Below, piece after piece: positions 26,156 to 39,769 of a stretch of 64,000 nt of DNA. The stretch is from Solanum dulcamara (taxonomy: Eukaryota > Streptophyta > Magnoliopsida > Solanales > Solanaceae), in NCBI RefSeq assembly GCF_947179165.1, contig NC_077246.1:69102421-69166420 (forward strand), written 5' to 3'. Under the pieces are notes generated by a model. That model was not told the origin of the DNA. It did no database searches and worked only from the letters and a program-made list of their open reading frames with translations. The position numbers and the translations under genes are program-made. The first letter of the stretch is position 1. Every line of letters begins with the position of its first letter.

Positions 26156-27291
26156 ACGGCATAATTAACTAAGAGAACACTTGAGAAAATATTGGGAAGC
26201 AATTAATATGAATTTTTTTTACAGGCTTACCTAGCACTCCACAGAAGTATGATTCCATATGGGTGATTGTAGATAGGCTGACAAAATCAACCCACTTTCT
26301 TTCAGTTAGAACTACATATTCAATAGAGGACTATGCGAGGTTATTTATCAAAGAGATAGTAAGACTTCATGGGATTCCCATATCTATTATCTTAGACAGA
26401 GGGGCTTAATTTATAGCTAGCTTCTGGAGATCATTTCAGAAGGGATTGGGAACACAAATAAATCTTAGTACAACATTTCACCCTCAGACTAATGGGCAAG
26501 CTGAACGCATTATTCAGACGCTAGAAAATATGTTACGGGCCTGTATTATTGACTTTAGAGGTACTTGGGATGACCATTTGCCACTTATTGAGTTTGCCTA
26601 TAATAACAGCTACCATTCTAGCATTCAGATGGCACCGTATGAGGCTTTATATGGCAGGAAGTGTAGGTCACCTATTGGCTGGTTTGATGTTGGTGAGGCT
26701 AAGTTAATCGGACCCGATATGATTCAACAAGCTGTTGATAAAGTGAAGCTTATTCGGGAAAGGTTATTAGCAGCCCAGAGTCGACAGAAATCATATGCAG
26801 ACAATCGACGTCGACCCTTAGAGTTTCAGGTTAGTGATTGGGTGTTTTTGAAGGTGTCACCCATGGAGGGGGTAATGAGATTCGGTAAGAAAGGAAAGCT
26901 TAGCCCGTGCTACATTGGCCCTTATCAGGTTACTCGTAGAATAGGCAAGGTTGCATATGAGTTGGACCTACCATCTGATTTGGAAGTAGTGCACCCTTTT
27001 TTTCATGTGTCGATGCTTCGCAAATGCATTGGTGATCCTTCTAAAGTATTCTCCATGGATGATATCCAGGTGACGGAGGAGCTTTCTTACGAGGAAAACC
27101 CTATAGCTATACTTGATCGCCAAGTCAGAAGGTTACGTACTAAGGATGTGGCTTCCGTCAAAGTATTGTGGCGAAATAACAATAGAGAAGAGATGACCTG
27201 GGAAGCCGAGGAAGAGATGAAGGATAAGTATCCTCACTTGTTTTCTACGCCTACAGGTAATCTAAACCTCTCGATTAATTATATTGATTGA
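26156..27291 (+). pseudogene. Gypsy integrase carboxy part with chromodomain, broken
   Basis: Integrase core reads from TGLP at 26224 with YDSIWVIVDRLTKSTHF, HGIPISIILDRGA, then a TAA at 26407-26409 where the family has Gln. It continues in frame as HPQTNGQAER with the catalytic Glu, YEALYGRKCRSP, SMLRKC and a chromodomain (PIAILDRQVRRLR, VKVLWRN, EMTWEAEEEM) to 27291. A run of eight T before 26221 appears to hold one extra base, shifting the upstream INM-F segment out of frame. Integrase inserts the DNA copy; the chromodomain directs it to chromatin. The uninterrupted part spans 26446-27291 (281 codons). Confidence 0.92.
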
Positions 27292-27366
27292 CATATGAAA
27301 CTATTTGTTGTTGCAAAAAAAAGACTATTCCCCCAAATTTCTTATAAGACTTTATGAGGCGGGTTT

Positions 27367-27402
27367 AACATTCGAGGACGAATGTTCTAAAGGGGGGAAG
27401 AA
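27367..27402 (+). other. Palindrome and polypurine tract before the 3' LTR
   Basis: A perfect 8-bp stem AACATTCG / CGAATGTT with loop AGGA (27367-27386) is followed by the polypurine tract AAAGGGGGGAAGAA (27389-27402), the primer for plus-strand synthesis, directly abutting TGTTAC. Confidence 0.9.
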
Positions 27403-30296
27403 TGTTACATTCCGTATTTTTGCACTTTGGATTATTCGTACGCTAACGATTATAAATTCAAGGACTTTTAATTTTGAATTTTAAAAGGACATGATTTGTT
27501 GTAGATGCCAAGTTATATGAATAATTTATGTGTAGTAAAATACATCTCAAGAAGGACCCTTAAGCCAAATCAAAATAGAAGCCATCAAATATGTTTTTCT
27601 TAAAGTTACGTTTCGGGTAAGCTGACTTCGGGAGGCCATAACCTCTTTATAATTTGAGAATTTGGGAAAACTCTCAACATGAAAGTTGTAGATAATTGAA
27701 ATATCTTTCCAACCATAGGTCGTGGGACGAAATGTGATATCGGAGTAATAAGATATAGACGTTTTAAGTCTGACAGGCCAAACTAAATAGTGAATTCGGC
27801 CCAACCCAATTTTAATTCGGGTCAGGCCCAATACCCACGAAATTAATCAAAATTCTATGTCTTCCTTCATAGTTTAGACCAAGAAATATCTGGAAATTTC
27901 CAGAGAGAGTAAGATAAGGGAAAGCTAGAGAGAAACACCAACATCCACCACAATTAAAGCCCCGAATCTCAAAGCTCTTGAAGAGAAAATTGTTGTACGT
28001 CGCGTTGGCTTCAATTTGAGCTAGAAATCAGCCAATAAGGAGAAGATTTTATGTGGTGCTGCAAATTTAAGGTAATATTAAAGTCTCCTTTTCATTGTTA
28101 ATAAGTTTAGTTAGAGTTTTAACGGATTAGAACGGAGAAAATAGTGTTATAAACTAGTTTGGTGATTTGTTGAGAGTTATGGGTTAAAGAGTTGATTTAG
28201 GTAGATTAAATAGATGGAATTATCTTAGTGATGATGTATAATAATGTTTGATATTGTTTTGATGTTGTTGATGAGTTGTTGTTCTTGAATTTGGAGGAAA
28301 AAGGTGTATGAAGATTGTGAATGTTCAAACCCGTTTTTGGAATTGAGTAGCTGGTAGTAATTTTGGAATATCTCATTGTGTAGACCTTCGATTTTAGATA
28401 TTAAACATGTTTTGGAAAGCTAATACACGTACCTACAACTCTTATGTTTATGTCTTAGTCTATATCTGCTGTTATGATGTCGAAAACTGAGCATGAATCT
28501 TAAGACAAATTCTGTCCAGATTCTGGATTGAAAATTCCTTCATGTATAGCTGTTCGTATTTTGATGATATCTCTTTGTAGAAAATGAATTTTGAGTTGAT
28601 TTCTTTTGCATTGGAAACTTAAGACATAGATCTAAATGTTTCATGAAGGTTATAAAGTCCAGTTTTGCCGTTTTCATTTTCAAATTTTAGATACAACGTG
28701 AGGTACTTGACTTTCCGAATTTACTGCTTTGGTAACATGAATAATAAATCTTATTTTGTGTCAATATTTTGGATTGTTGATGTTGGTTGATGATTATATG
28801 GCTGGTTTGAAAGTGGGAAAAGTGAGTGGTATAGGGGAGGTGCTGTCCAATTTTTTTTAGAAATAACCTACTAACGATAGACTACGTTTTATTCTTGTCC
28901 ATAGCTTAATCATAGTGCTTAACGTTTTAATATAGGTTGAGACAATATTGGACAACATATACGTATAAACGCTAAAGGTATGTAAAGTTAACATCTTCTT
29001 CTTTTGGCATGATCCATATGAAACGAACGAATGACGTATGCTTAAATTCCAAAGAAACTCGTATTCGTAGATATACTCGGATGGCTACCGTTCTTGATTT
29101 TCAAAATTTATATTGTTATGTCTTGACTCATGTGTATGATTCCAGCCATCCTAGTTGGTATAACTCATGTTGTGGTATAATTCATATTTTAGTATAATCC
29201 ATAATTGATGTGATTCATAATGACTATTGTCTTGGTTTTCAAATGATGGACTATTTTGCTTATTCTATTAAGTCTCCGATAATGATCAAATTTCGCAAGG
29301 TTGCTAATGATACCTTATTCGTGCATATTATTATGGTATTATTCACCGAGTCCTACGATAGGCCGGGTATGTTATCATGTATGGATTCCACTACATTATT
29401 CACCGAGTCCCTTACTAGAGGACCGGGTACGTGATATGATAATATGATATTATGATGATATGACGATATGATTATGGCACCGAGTCCCATAATGGGCCGG
29501 GTACGGTATCAGTGTACACTACTCTATTCACCGAGTCCCTTGCTAGAGGGCCGGGTATGGTATATATATACATATGACGATATATTGATATAATTGTGAC
29601 ACCGAGTCCCATAACGGGCTAGGTACGATATATGATGATATGCATGTCTTCATTTTATAAGACACAGGTACAGTGATTTATTGATTATGATACTTAACTC
29701 CTGAATCTTTATTTCAGATGTGATCTCCTTTACGGTATTTTATGCTTTATATACTCAGTACATAGTTCGTACTGACCCCCTTTTGTTCGGGGGGCTGCAT
29801 TTCATGCCTGCAGGTACAAATACTCATTTTGGAGAGCCGCCAACTTAGGATTCTACTCAACGAGTTTGAAGTGCTCCATTGTCTCGGAGCCCAAACTTTG
29901 GGTACTAATCCTTATAATGTATATATTTGTGTATTTAGGGGTACGACGGGGCCCTGTCCCGTCATATGCTATTGTTAATTCTCTTAGAGGTCTGTAGACA
30001 TATGAGTGGGTTGTATATAGATGTTGTCCGGTGTACTAGTATGACTTATGTTTTTGGACGTTTACATTCAGAATGGAAGCCTTGTCGGCTTACATATTAT
30101 GTTATCTTATTTTTGACAATTAAGACTCCCCAAGAAATAGCTGATTTTGGTATATATATAAGTGACCGTTTGAGATAACGTGCTACCCATATAAATTCTA
30201 TATCGTGTTTAATTGTCGATTGATAATAGATAATATGTGTGTATACGAGTGTCCAATTCGGACACTAGTCACGGCCTACGGGGCTAGGTCGTGACA
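27403..30296 (+). repeat. 3' LTR
   Basis: Same length and, in every stretch I compared, the same sequence as the 5' LTR at a constant offset of 7,367 bp. All four short open frames are identical. Confidence 0.95.
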
Positions 30297-30635
30297 CATA
30301 CCAATTTAATTCGGTATGCTTCAGTATTTTGAAGTTCGGTCTCGATATTTTGCGATATGGTAAATTGGTAACCATAGTTTGTTCAAGTATGACTAATATA
30401 TACTCGTATAATAGAAAATTATGATTATGACAATTCAAAAAAAAGGTCCTTAATCAGTCAATTATATCATACTTATACATTACACATGTAGAAATATATA
30501 TTCAAAAGACAGTACAAACAACTTCTTTTGTTAATTAATTACATTTAAAATACATTTCAATCAAAATAGAGTAGTTAAAATTTCTACTTCTAAACATTTA
30601 GTTTAACCTAATACTAGGTTGCATATTTGTTAGTA

Positions 30636-30642
<7 letters not shown>

Positions 30643-30699
<57 letters not shown>
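30643..30699. repeat. (TA)n microsatellite
   Basis: About 28 uninterrupted TA repeats inside the right part of the hAT-like element. Confidence 0.97.
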
Positions 30700-30703
<4 letters not shown>

Positions 30704-30927
30704 TATGTAACTATATACTTCGGTATGATATTCGATATTTCGGTATGATATTCGATATTTCGGTATGTTATTTCTAAATACTAAATACAGTACCGAATAT
30801 CAAAAATATTTAAAATGTATACCATATACCATACCAAATACCATAATACCAAAGCCACAATATCAAAATATTATGAAACAGTATGGTAATTGGTATGTAC
30901 CATACCATGCCCACCCCTAATAGATAT

Positions 30928-31290
30928 AACATAGCGGTTAAAACGAAAAGCAATGAAAATCTACAAGACAAACAATAACAATAGCAGTAACAAATTAGTG
31001 TGAAAATTGAAAAGCAACAACAACACAATTATAATAGCACGACTAGTAATTTTATATCCGCTGAAATAAAGTAGTATTTAATACTCATATTTTAACTAAC
31101 TTTAAAGTCCTAAGTATATTAAAAATAATTAAACAATAATTTCGAGCAACATAAAGTTTATTTACGTTTTTTTTTTGGATAAATATTTTGTGTAGACCTT
31201 CATACTTCATTCCTTTTTTTTATTTTTTATAATAGAGTGAGCAACAAGAAAACCGTATGGTTATCGGGTATTACCCATTTAAATTCGGGT
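30928..31290. other. Intergenic, upstream of TIM17
   Basis: AT-rich, no gene. The part near 31200-31290 is presumably the TIM17 promoter. Confidence 0.45.
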
Positions 31291-32196
31291 CAAAAAGCCC
31301 CTCTTATACAAGATGTTAGGGTTTCCAGCGTCTTCCTTTATCTGCGTCTCTCACCTGGAACCGGTCGATCGGTCGGTGACACTGCCTCGCCTTCATCAGA
31401 TCTGGTTGTCTCTTTTATATATGTATGTATGTATCTCCTTCATCTTGCTTTTGATTCTTCGTTTAATCGGTCGAATTTTTTTCTTTTTTGTGCATCTTCG
31501 TTATGTTTTCGTATTTGAGCGAACTGAAATTTGGGGGATTTTTGGTTCTTTAGAGGATTTAGGGTTGAGCCGCCCTTGGTTGTTCCCTTTTTCTACCTGA
31601 GCGATGATGATATTTCACTCTTGGTTGTACATGTGTTATAGTTTTGGTTGATGAAAGAGGGATGGTTTCCAAAAGAAAGCTTTTGTTGTTGAGATGCCTT
31701 GTCCGAGGTGTTATATCGTCAAAATGACATTTGTTTCAACTTTCAAGAAACCTATTGATTTCTGTCTAAGTTAGTCTATCAAAGTTTATAGCTTGGCTTT
31801 TTTAATTTGCTGAAATGTTTACGACTAAATCTTTATGAAGAAACCGGCAAGTTGATAAGTAGCTGAGAAGAAGTTATTAACCTCTTTATTATACACTGAG
31901 TTACTTTGATACTTGAGCTGAGTTCTGATCCTAAGAGCTATAGGTAAAAAGTTTGTTCTTGTTATAAGTGTTGAATGCATAGTTTGTGTTCATGTTACTG
32001 GTTTTTTGGTGTCCAATGCTTATTGTGATTTTCTCTTTACAGCCCCTTGATGATGCAGCCTGATGAGAATGTTCTGATGCAGGTGAATTTATTAAATTAA
32101 ACCAATCACTTCCTTGGAAAGTAAAAGCAAGTTTGCTTGGTTAGTGTCATCCCCTTTTAACCTGCCTCCTCCAGTTAGTGCTCGTCCCCTGTTACA
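31291..32196 (+). promoter_or_regulatory. TIM17 promoter-proximal region and intron-containing 5' leader
   Basis: A telo-box in reverse orientation, TTAGGGTTT, at 31316-31324 marks the probable start region. The leader to the ATG at 32197 holds a likely intron: a donor somewhere after 31420 and acceptor CTCTTTACAG ending at 32041. Plant TIM17 genes commonly have an intronless coding region with an intron in the leader. Exact splice sites and start are not determined; short open frames here are not convincing. Confidence 0.45.
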
Positions 32197-32907
32197 ATGG
32201 GAACACCAGAGACCTCTCGTGAACCTTGCCCTGACCGTATACTTGATGATGTTGGCGGAGCATTTGGTATGGGTGCTGTTGGAGGTTCAGCCTTCCACTT
32301 CTTAAAAGGCATATACAACTCGCCTAAAGGTGAGCGCTTGATTGGTGGTACACAGGCTGTGCGCATGAATGCTCCTCGTATTGGTGGTAGTTTTGCTGTA
32401 TGGGGTGGACTGTTCTCCACATTTGATTGTTCAATGGTTTATCTCCGGCAGAAAGAAGATCCTTGGAACTCAATTATTGCTGGTGCAGCAACTGGTGGCT
32501 TTCTACAGATGCGGCAGGGATTAGGTGCTGCTTCTAGATCAGCAATGTTTGGTGGAGTTTTACTTGCATTGATAGAGGGAGCTGGAATTATGTTAAATAA
32601 AGTCATGAGTGCTCCCCAGAATTTCCCACCCATGGATGAGCCACTACCAAATGTCCCTGGGGTGCCTGGATATCCACCTGGGCAGCTGCCTGGTCAACCA
32701 ATGGGGCAGCTTCCTGGTCAAGCTCCAGTAAGTATTGATGGTATGATGACAGAATCTTCTGCACCATCCTCTTCTTCCCCAACTTCCTGGTTTGGAGGGC
32801 TTTTTGGAGGTGGAAAGAAGGAGGAAACTGTGACAAGCGGTGGTAGCAAGACACAGGTTTTAGAGAGCTTTGATGCTCCTAGCCCACCTACTTTCGAATA
32901 TAAATGA
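32197..32907 (+). CDS. TIM17: TIM17, mitochondrial inner membrane translocase subunit
   Basis: Channel-forming subunit of the TIM23 complex that imports presequence proteins across the mitochondrial inner membrane. A single uninterrupted frame of 236 residues, close to Arabidopsis TIM17-2. The Tim17/22/23 domain covers about residues 10-140: [56 protein letters not shown] and [19 protein letters not shown], four membrane segments in all. Cys11 and Cys78 correspond to the conserved disulfide pair. The plant-type carboxy extension is Pro/Gly-rich with PGQLPGQ repeats (about 150-180) followed by [14 protein letters not shown]. The start matches the family ([15 protein letters not shown]) and precedes the first membrane segment. 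Confidence 0.96.
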   Translation: MGTPETSREPCPDRILDDVGGAFGMGAVGGSAFHFLKGIYNSPKGERLIGGTQAVRMNAPRIGGSFAVWGGLFSTFDCSMVYLRQKEDPWNSIIAGAATGGFLQMRQGLGAASRSAMFGGVLLALIEGAGIMLNKVMSAPQNFPPMDEPLPNVPGVPGYPPGQLPGQPMGQLPGQAPVSIDGMMTESSAPSSSSPTSWFGGLFGGGKKEETVTSGGSKTQVLESFDAPSPPTFEYK

Positions 32908-35602
32908 GTTTAGAGATTTAATTATCAGGTTAGTTAATGTATTGTTTGGATTCTTTATGTATTGTGAACAAGTATTGATTTCGAACTAGTATGGCCAAGG
33001 TTTTGGTATGTTCCATGAGAAAGGTAGTTTTCTGAATAAATGTCTTCTTCTAAAACAATTATGTGCTCGCTATAGAAACTGCAATAGAAAAGGGAATAAA
33101 CTCTTGCTTTAGATGCATCGACATACTCTCTCTGTGTATGAAGATTACCATAATAATGAGAATTAGAATACTTGTTATTGACTGATATTGTAAATCTGTT
33201 GCGTCCTGTTGTTAATTAGACGTGTTATGATCTTGGTGTATTTGAATCTCATAGCTTTTGAAGTTCTTGAATTTATGATTGAACTTGTAATATATATTCG
33301 AAATAAACTTTTGTTCCTGCGGAAAACTGTATTAATCTCTCAGATATGTCCCACCAGTGTTGCCTAACTATTACATCTTTTAGCTTATTGCTATTTTATG
33401 TGGGTGTAATATAGGGTATTGTTATATGTGATATGGGTTTGTTCTTAAAAAACGAACAACATAGATAGCTAATTGTACATTGCTTAATGTAGTCCCTCTT
33501 GAAATTACTTGCTAGCACATTCTTGGGATGAAATGCTGGACCTCTTATCTAATGAGGTTTTTATCTGCTAGCTGTTCTGCGGAACGTGAACCTCAAGTTC
33601 TCTCTATTGACATAATAACATATTCACAACTCATTATCACCTACTCTCAAGCAGTGCATTCTCCCTTTCTCTAACAAGGCACTTTAGGCTCTGTGCTTCA
33701 CTCAGAGGACAAGAAAAGATTCTGTACTTTCTGTTTCCACCTTGCTTTCGGTGGAAGTTGTAGATCTAGTAGCAGAGCCCTCAATTCTAAGCATGTCATT
33801 CTTATTTCGTTTCTCTTTTCTTGTCTTGCATTTGTTTGGGTTCTACTTTGTGTCAGCTTCATTATAAGCTCTGGCTTGAGATTTTCTCCATTCCGTCTCC
33901 AATGTTCAAGACAAGAAAATGAGAAAGAAACATAAGAAAAATCTTGTCCACGTAGGACCGATCTGGAAGTTTTTTTTTAAAAATGTTTTGGAGTTCGTAA
34001 AATACACAAGTGAATTTGGACAACCTGATAGATCCTGGATGGGCAGTGTGTCCAATCAACCTTTGGTCTTCTTTGATGCTTTGACATATTTACTTGTTTT
34101 TTTTTATACAAGATTTTACTGATGTGAGCAATTTATAATCAAAACATTTGCTTGAATCTATTTTGCAGGGGGGAGCGTGTTGGTGGTCAGTACACTTGTC
34201 ACGGTTCTTGATCCAATGCCAATTTTGGTGTTAGTAAATGGCTTGTTATGGATCTTATAATGACATAGTGGGCTTATTGAGTTAAGCAGTTAAATCTACA
34301 GCATTTGACTTAAAAGTAATATTGCATCATAGCTTTTAGTGGTATTTACTTTTGATTATTGTATGAGTTTTGACTACTTATTGTTCAAACAAATGGAAAA
34401 ATAATATGGAACGTTTGTGGTTGTATATGGAAAACACCTGCTTAGTCAGCATATTAATGATCTTTTTGTAGGGCCATTATTCAGGATTACACTCTGTGTA
34501 TGTTGTTATGTTTCCTTGATATTCATAAATTATTCGAGTACAGTAGATCTTATATCCGGTGGTACTTTTTCTGGTGGATTTCCTTTTTAGGGAATAGAAA
34601 ACCATGTTTAGATTAGACTCCATGTGTGGGATCATATAAGATATATTGTTGAATCTGTGCTTAGATAGTTGAAGTTAAATCTTTTTTTGGACAGCAAACA
34701 ACCAAACACATCTAGAGTGGCCCTTAAGAATTTGGTTCAATGGTGTAAGGAAGCTAACACATGATGTGTGATGTGATGCCAATCCACGGATTTAATTCTT
34801 GCCATGGACACGTGGATTTAATTCTTGGCATGGACAAAGCCTGATATTTAAGTTGAGAGGAGGCTAGAGAGTTGAGCTTGTGCGTTGTTCGTTTAACAAC
34901 GCGAATAATAGTGTTAGTGAGTTAAATTTAAATCTCCACGATTCTGGTGGTTATTTTTTTAAAGATGTGGTTGAATGTACATTATGTATACATATGTTAT
35001 GTGCATGTTATACGTTTGAAGGTTTTTTCTTCTAAGAAAAAAAAAGAAAAAAGAGAGAATTAGAAATCATAGGTTTGAGTCTTGTAAATAAAGAAATCAT
35101 TGATAGAAAGTGTTTTTCTGGTAAATTTAAATTTACGATTTACTGAAAATTAAATTCCAGATGATTATACCTCAATGATATTCTAATCTCCGAATAGAAT
35201 GAGATAAGATTATATATAATGCAATGAAAACGAAGACAAGAAATAGAATACCTACTTTTGATAAGAAAAGCTAGTCACTTCATTCTAAATTATAATTCTC
35301 AAAATCAATCAATTATTCCCAAGTAATGTATAGTTAATCGGTTACAACAGTCTATTGCTCTACCACAAAGCTATTAAGAAAAACATGAGATTTAATCCCA
35401 TAACGTTTAATTTTCGAGTTCAACCCAATACCAATATTTGGGGTCGATGTTCAAGTAAAAAACAAGATTTTAGAATTACACCTTTCACCACTTAAGGCAT
35501 AAACGAAGATTTTATTTCATTCTCGAAACAATACATAAGAAAGAATCAAATGAATACAAATACACTTAACAATCATAAAATTAATAATGGGCTTTTGACA
35601 AC
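32908..35602. other. Intergenic between TIM17 and peroxidase Px1
   Basis: Begins with the TIM17 3' untranslated region. The stretch 33550-34300 is less AT-rich and reads almost like transcribed sequence, but I find no conserved frame. A short internal duplication, GGATTTAATTCTTG(C/G)CATGGAC, occurs near 34788 and 34815. Otherwise unremarkable. Confidence 0.4.
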
Positions 35603-36861
<1,259 letters not shown>

Positions 36862-36960
36862 TTGGAAAGTGTGTAAATGTATATATGATGCTAAGAACTA
36901 AGAATAGATGCTTAGTAGATGAAATATGTGAAGGTGATACAATAGGAAATGTGCTATTGA

Positions 36961-37065
36961 AATATTTATAGGCAAATGAAACACATTATTTTAAAAGTCT
37001 TTTTGGTCACTATTGGCTGCCAATTGCCAATTGCAATATTACGCGTTGTGTTGTTAGCTTTTGTC
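36961..37065 (-). promoter_or_regulatory. Px1 promoter block
   Basis: On the minus strand: ATTGGCAGCCAATAGTGACC, then a short A/T spacer and GCCTATAAATATTT, with TATA about 105 bp before the ATG. The same order occurs before all five peroxidase genes. Confidence 0.75.
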
Positions 37066-38620
37066 TTTGACTTTTTCTCTTTCTACCAATATTTGAAAGG
37101 CTTTTATGAGTTGCACATTAAAAAAAAAAATGTAATACTTGCATTATATTCAAAGGATATAATCAACTTAAGTGACTTCACACTATTTTTAGGTTCCTTT
37201 GCTCTATTTCTAATTAAGTGTCGATATAATCTTTTAGCTTATTACTCCTCCCTCGAATTTCTGTGGCAAGATTGTAATTGAAATTCAAATTTTTGATATT
37301 ATAGTAATTTAATATTTTAATTTGCTAGTTGGATAAAGAAGTTGATTTTTTGACGTTTTATAATTTTATTTTTTTGACTTTCTCGTCTCACCTAAAATTC
37401 GATTACTCTCCCTCCATTTCATTTTACTTGTCCGTTGTTAATTGACTTGACACTTCTCTAAGAAAGCACTCCTTTATTCTATTTTAGTTATTGCTTTAGT
37501 TCATTTCATGATAATTAAGAAAATAATAATAAATACAAAAGAAAATTTATTGATTTATTCTTTTTGATAAAAATATATTACTTGTTTCATTTGAAATACC
37601 ATACAAAATGAGGTATAATTACATAAATAACTATAAAAAAGAAGAAGAAATCTTTGTAAAGGAAGCTTATTAAAAAAGTTCAAGAAAACACTTTTAATAT
37701 AATTATGTGAATTCTTTGAAATTAAAATATTACATGTTGTCCTTTTCTGTAAATTATTTCAATATCCAAGTGTTCTATACAAGATGCCTGCATCCACTTT
37801 CTACCAACCAACCAACCTATTTTGAAATTTAATTAAAGGAGTTGAAAGTACTGAACATAGGTTGAGGAGTTAGAATTTTTATTAATAAAATTTAAAATAT
37901 AAAGAAGTGTCAAGGGAACTCAATGCCTATTAAATATACATTAAAAATAATTTTAATTTTATATGTACAATATAATTTTTCTATTAAAGAGGCTTGGATA
38001 TAATGTACTAGCTCCGCTCTTACCAATATCTTGTTAAATTTTTGCAAGTTTCGTACTTTAATTATCACTTGTTATTTTTTATATAAAAAAAAATTCTTCT
38101 CTCATAAAAGTTCGTTGTCTTTAGCTATCGATAGTATTGAATCATCCCCACATTGAATCAAACTATTTAACCATAATAATTTAAAATTAAAGTAATATAT
38201 TTTAATTTGAAGTTTATTGGATTTTATTTGAAATTATTCTGAGAATGTAATGAGGTTTCATGCATGATATGCTTTGCTAGTTCTTTTTTATCAAAGTTCA
38301 TTTTAATTCTATTATTATAGTGATTGATATAGCCCGTTGACTTGGACTTTCAACGTAATTTCTATTTTATGATATAAAATAAATATTTAAATCGTCTTAC
38401 TTCCAAAAACCTATTAAGTGAGTTGTCATAGGAGCGGAATCAAAATTTTTAATTTATAATTTATAAAATATATTTTTTTTATTTAATGATTCTATATATA
38501 GATTATTTATATATATATATATATAAACTTTTAATATGAGCATAAAATTTAAATTAAAGTTAGCGAGTTCAGTCAAATATATAATTATTACACCGTAGCT
38601 CCGCTCATGTACATTGTACG

Positions 38621-38775
38621 GATCCGTTTCACCTAATACTATAGATAGATATATTAGAACAAGTCAAAGACAATTAAAAGACAAAAATATATAGCAATAA
38701 CGCATAACACATGTTGGGAGCCAATAGTGACCAAAGAGCTTTACAATAATGTGTTTTTAAGCCTATTCTAATTTC
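38621..38775 (+). promoter_or_regulatory. Orphan peroxidase promoter copy
   Basis: GATCCGTTTCACCTAATAC, ATTAGAACAAGTCA, then GGGAGCCAATAGTGACC, AAAGAGCTTTA and GTGTTTTTAAGCCTAT follow the same order as upstream of Px2 (41100-41240). The TATA is lost and no peroxidase exon follows. Confidence 0.7.
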
Positions 38776-39769
38776 ATGAATTGAGTTGATTATTTTCGAG
38801 ATTTATTTTTAATTTTTTCTTATTAAATGTCTTGAGCAATCATAAAAGTACTTTAATAAATAAATTTGATCTTAACAGATTCAAATCATAATTTAAGATA
38901 ATATAAATAAATTTTATACTTTCAACATATATAACACTATTGGAAATTTTTCGACTATAACTGTCGATTACAAATGTACAATTGAAAATTTGGGTAGTTT
39001 TTGATTAGTGTAATCGATAAATTAAAATTTATATTATTGTATTTTTAAAATTTTTTATCCGGTCATAATTTCAACTACTGAAGTAATAAAATTTTGTGAA
39101 ATGAAGTCTATTAAAATATTGATGATTTATCCGAATACAATAATTGATAACTTGTTAAAATAATTTTAAAAAATATTATGAAACGTCGACTACGGTAGTC
39201 ATCATATAAAAACAAATAGTCATTATATTAAAATAACTCTCTCTTTCGTAATAGATTTTATTGAGCATGGAAAACGAAATGTTCTCCTAAAATAATATTT
39301 TAATACCATTAATAATTGACTTTGACATTTTATAATTTTATTCTACAAACTAGATATCATCAAATCATTGGAATGAAAAGGCAATGTCAAAGACTTGTTG
39401 ATGTATGACTATATAAATAAATATAAAATAAATAAAAAACTTTGCAAAGGAAGCTGATTAGAAAAAACAAACTTTTAATTTATAATATAATACCCACATT
39501 TGACAAATGTGAATTATTTTGACATTAAACTATTAGATGCCGTCCTTTCCAAAGTCCAAATTTTGTAGCGTTGTGTTCTACACATGTTGCCTGCATCCAC
39601 TTTCTGCCCACCAGTCTAAAAGTATCCAACATCAATGATGGATTTCTTCCTCGTTGTTGATATCGGTGAGACCCAGCTAGATGATGTTCGCTGGTTGATA
39701 GTGAGAGAATTCTTAGTACTTGCATATTCAAAAGAGGACGCTGGTTAAAAAACAATCAGTTAATTTTCT

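Larger units (their letters stand above)
20036..30296 (+). mobile_element. Young non-autonomous Ty3/gypsy (chromovirus, Tekay-like) LTR retrotransposon
   Basis: Complete unit of 10,261 bp: LTR 20036-22929, internal region 22930-27402, LTR 27403-30296. Both LTRs start TGTTAC, end GTGACA and are each 2,894 bp. A perfect 5-bp target duplication, CATAC, flanks it (20031-20035 and 30297-30301). The primer binding site matches initiator tRNA-Met and a polypurine tract precedes the 3' LTR. The only recognisable protein is the integrase carboxy part with chromodomain; gag, protease and reverse transcriptase are absent. It must therefore have been mobilised by enzymes from another copy. Confidence 0.93.
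19725..30919. mobile_element. hAT-like non-autonomous element, split by a gypsy insertion
   Basis: The left end is TAGGAGTGAGTATGATATGG; the right end, read on the minus strand, is TAGGGGTGGGCATGGTATGG. A perfect 8-bp target duplication, ATAGATAT, lies at 19717-19724 and 30920-30927, which is diagnostic of hAT. Without the nested retrotransposon the element is about 930 bp, has no transposase frame, and is full of GGTATGGTA/TACCATACC motifs near both ends. It also contains a tandemly duplicated segment of about 226 bp (CATACCAATTTAATTCGGTA at 19812 and again after the gypsy element). Confidence 0.88.

Noticed and set aside
31237..31600. Overlapping 93- and 95-codon frames upstream of TIM17
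   Set aside because: They fall in the probable TIM17 leader and its intron, overlap one another in different frames and resemble no family.
32175..32854. Minus-strand frames opposite TIM17
   Set aside because: Shadows of the Gly/Pro-rich TIM17 coding sequence; the plus-strand frame is clearly the gene.
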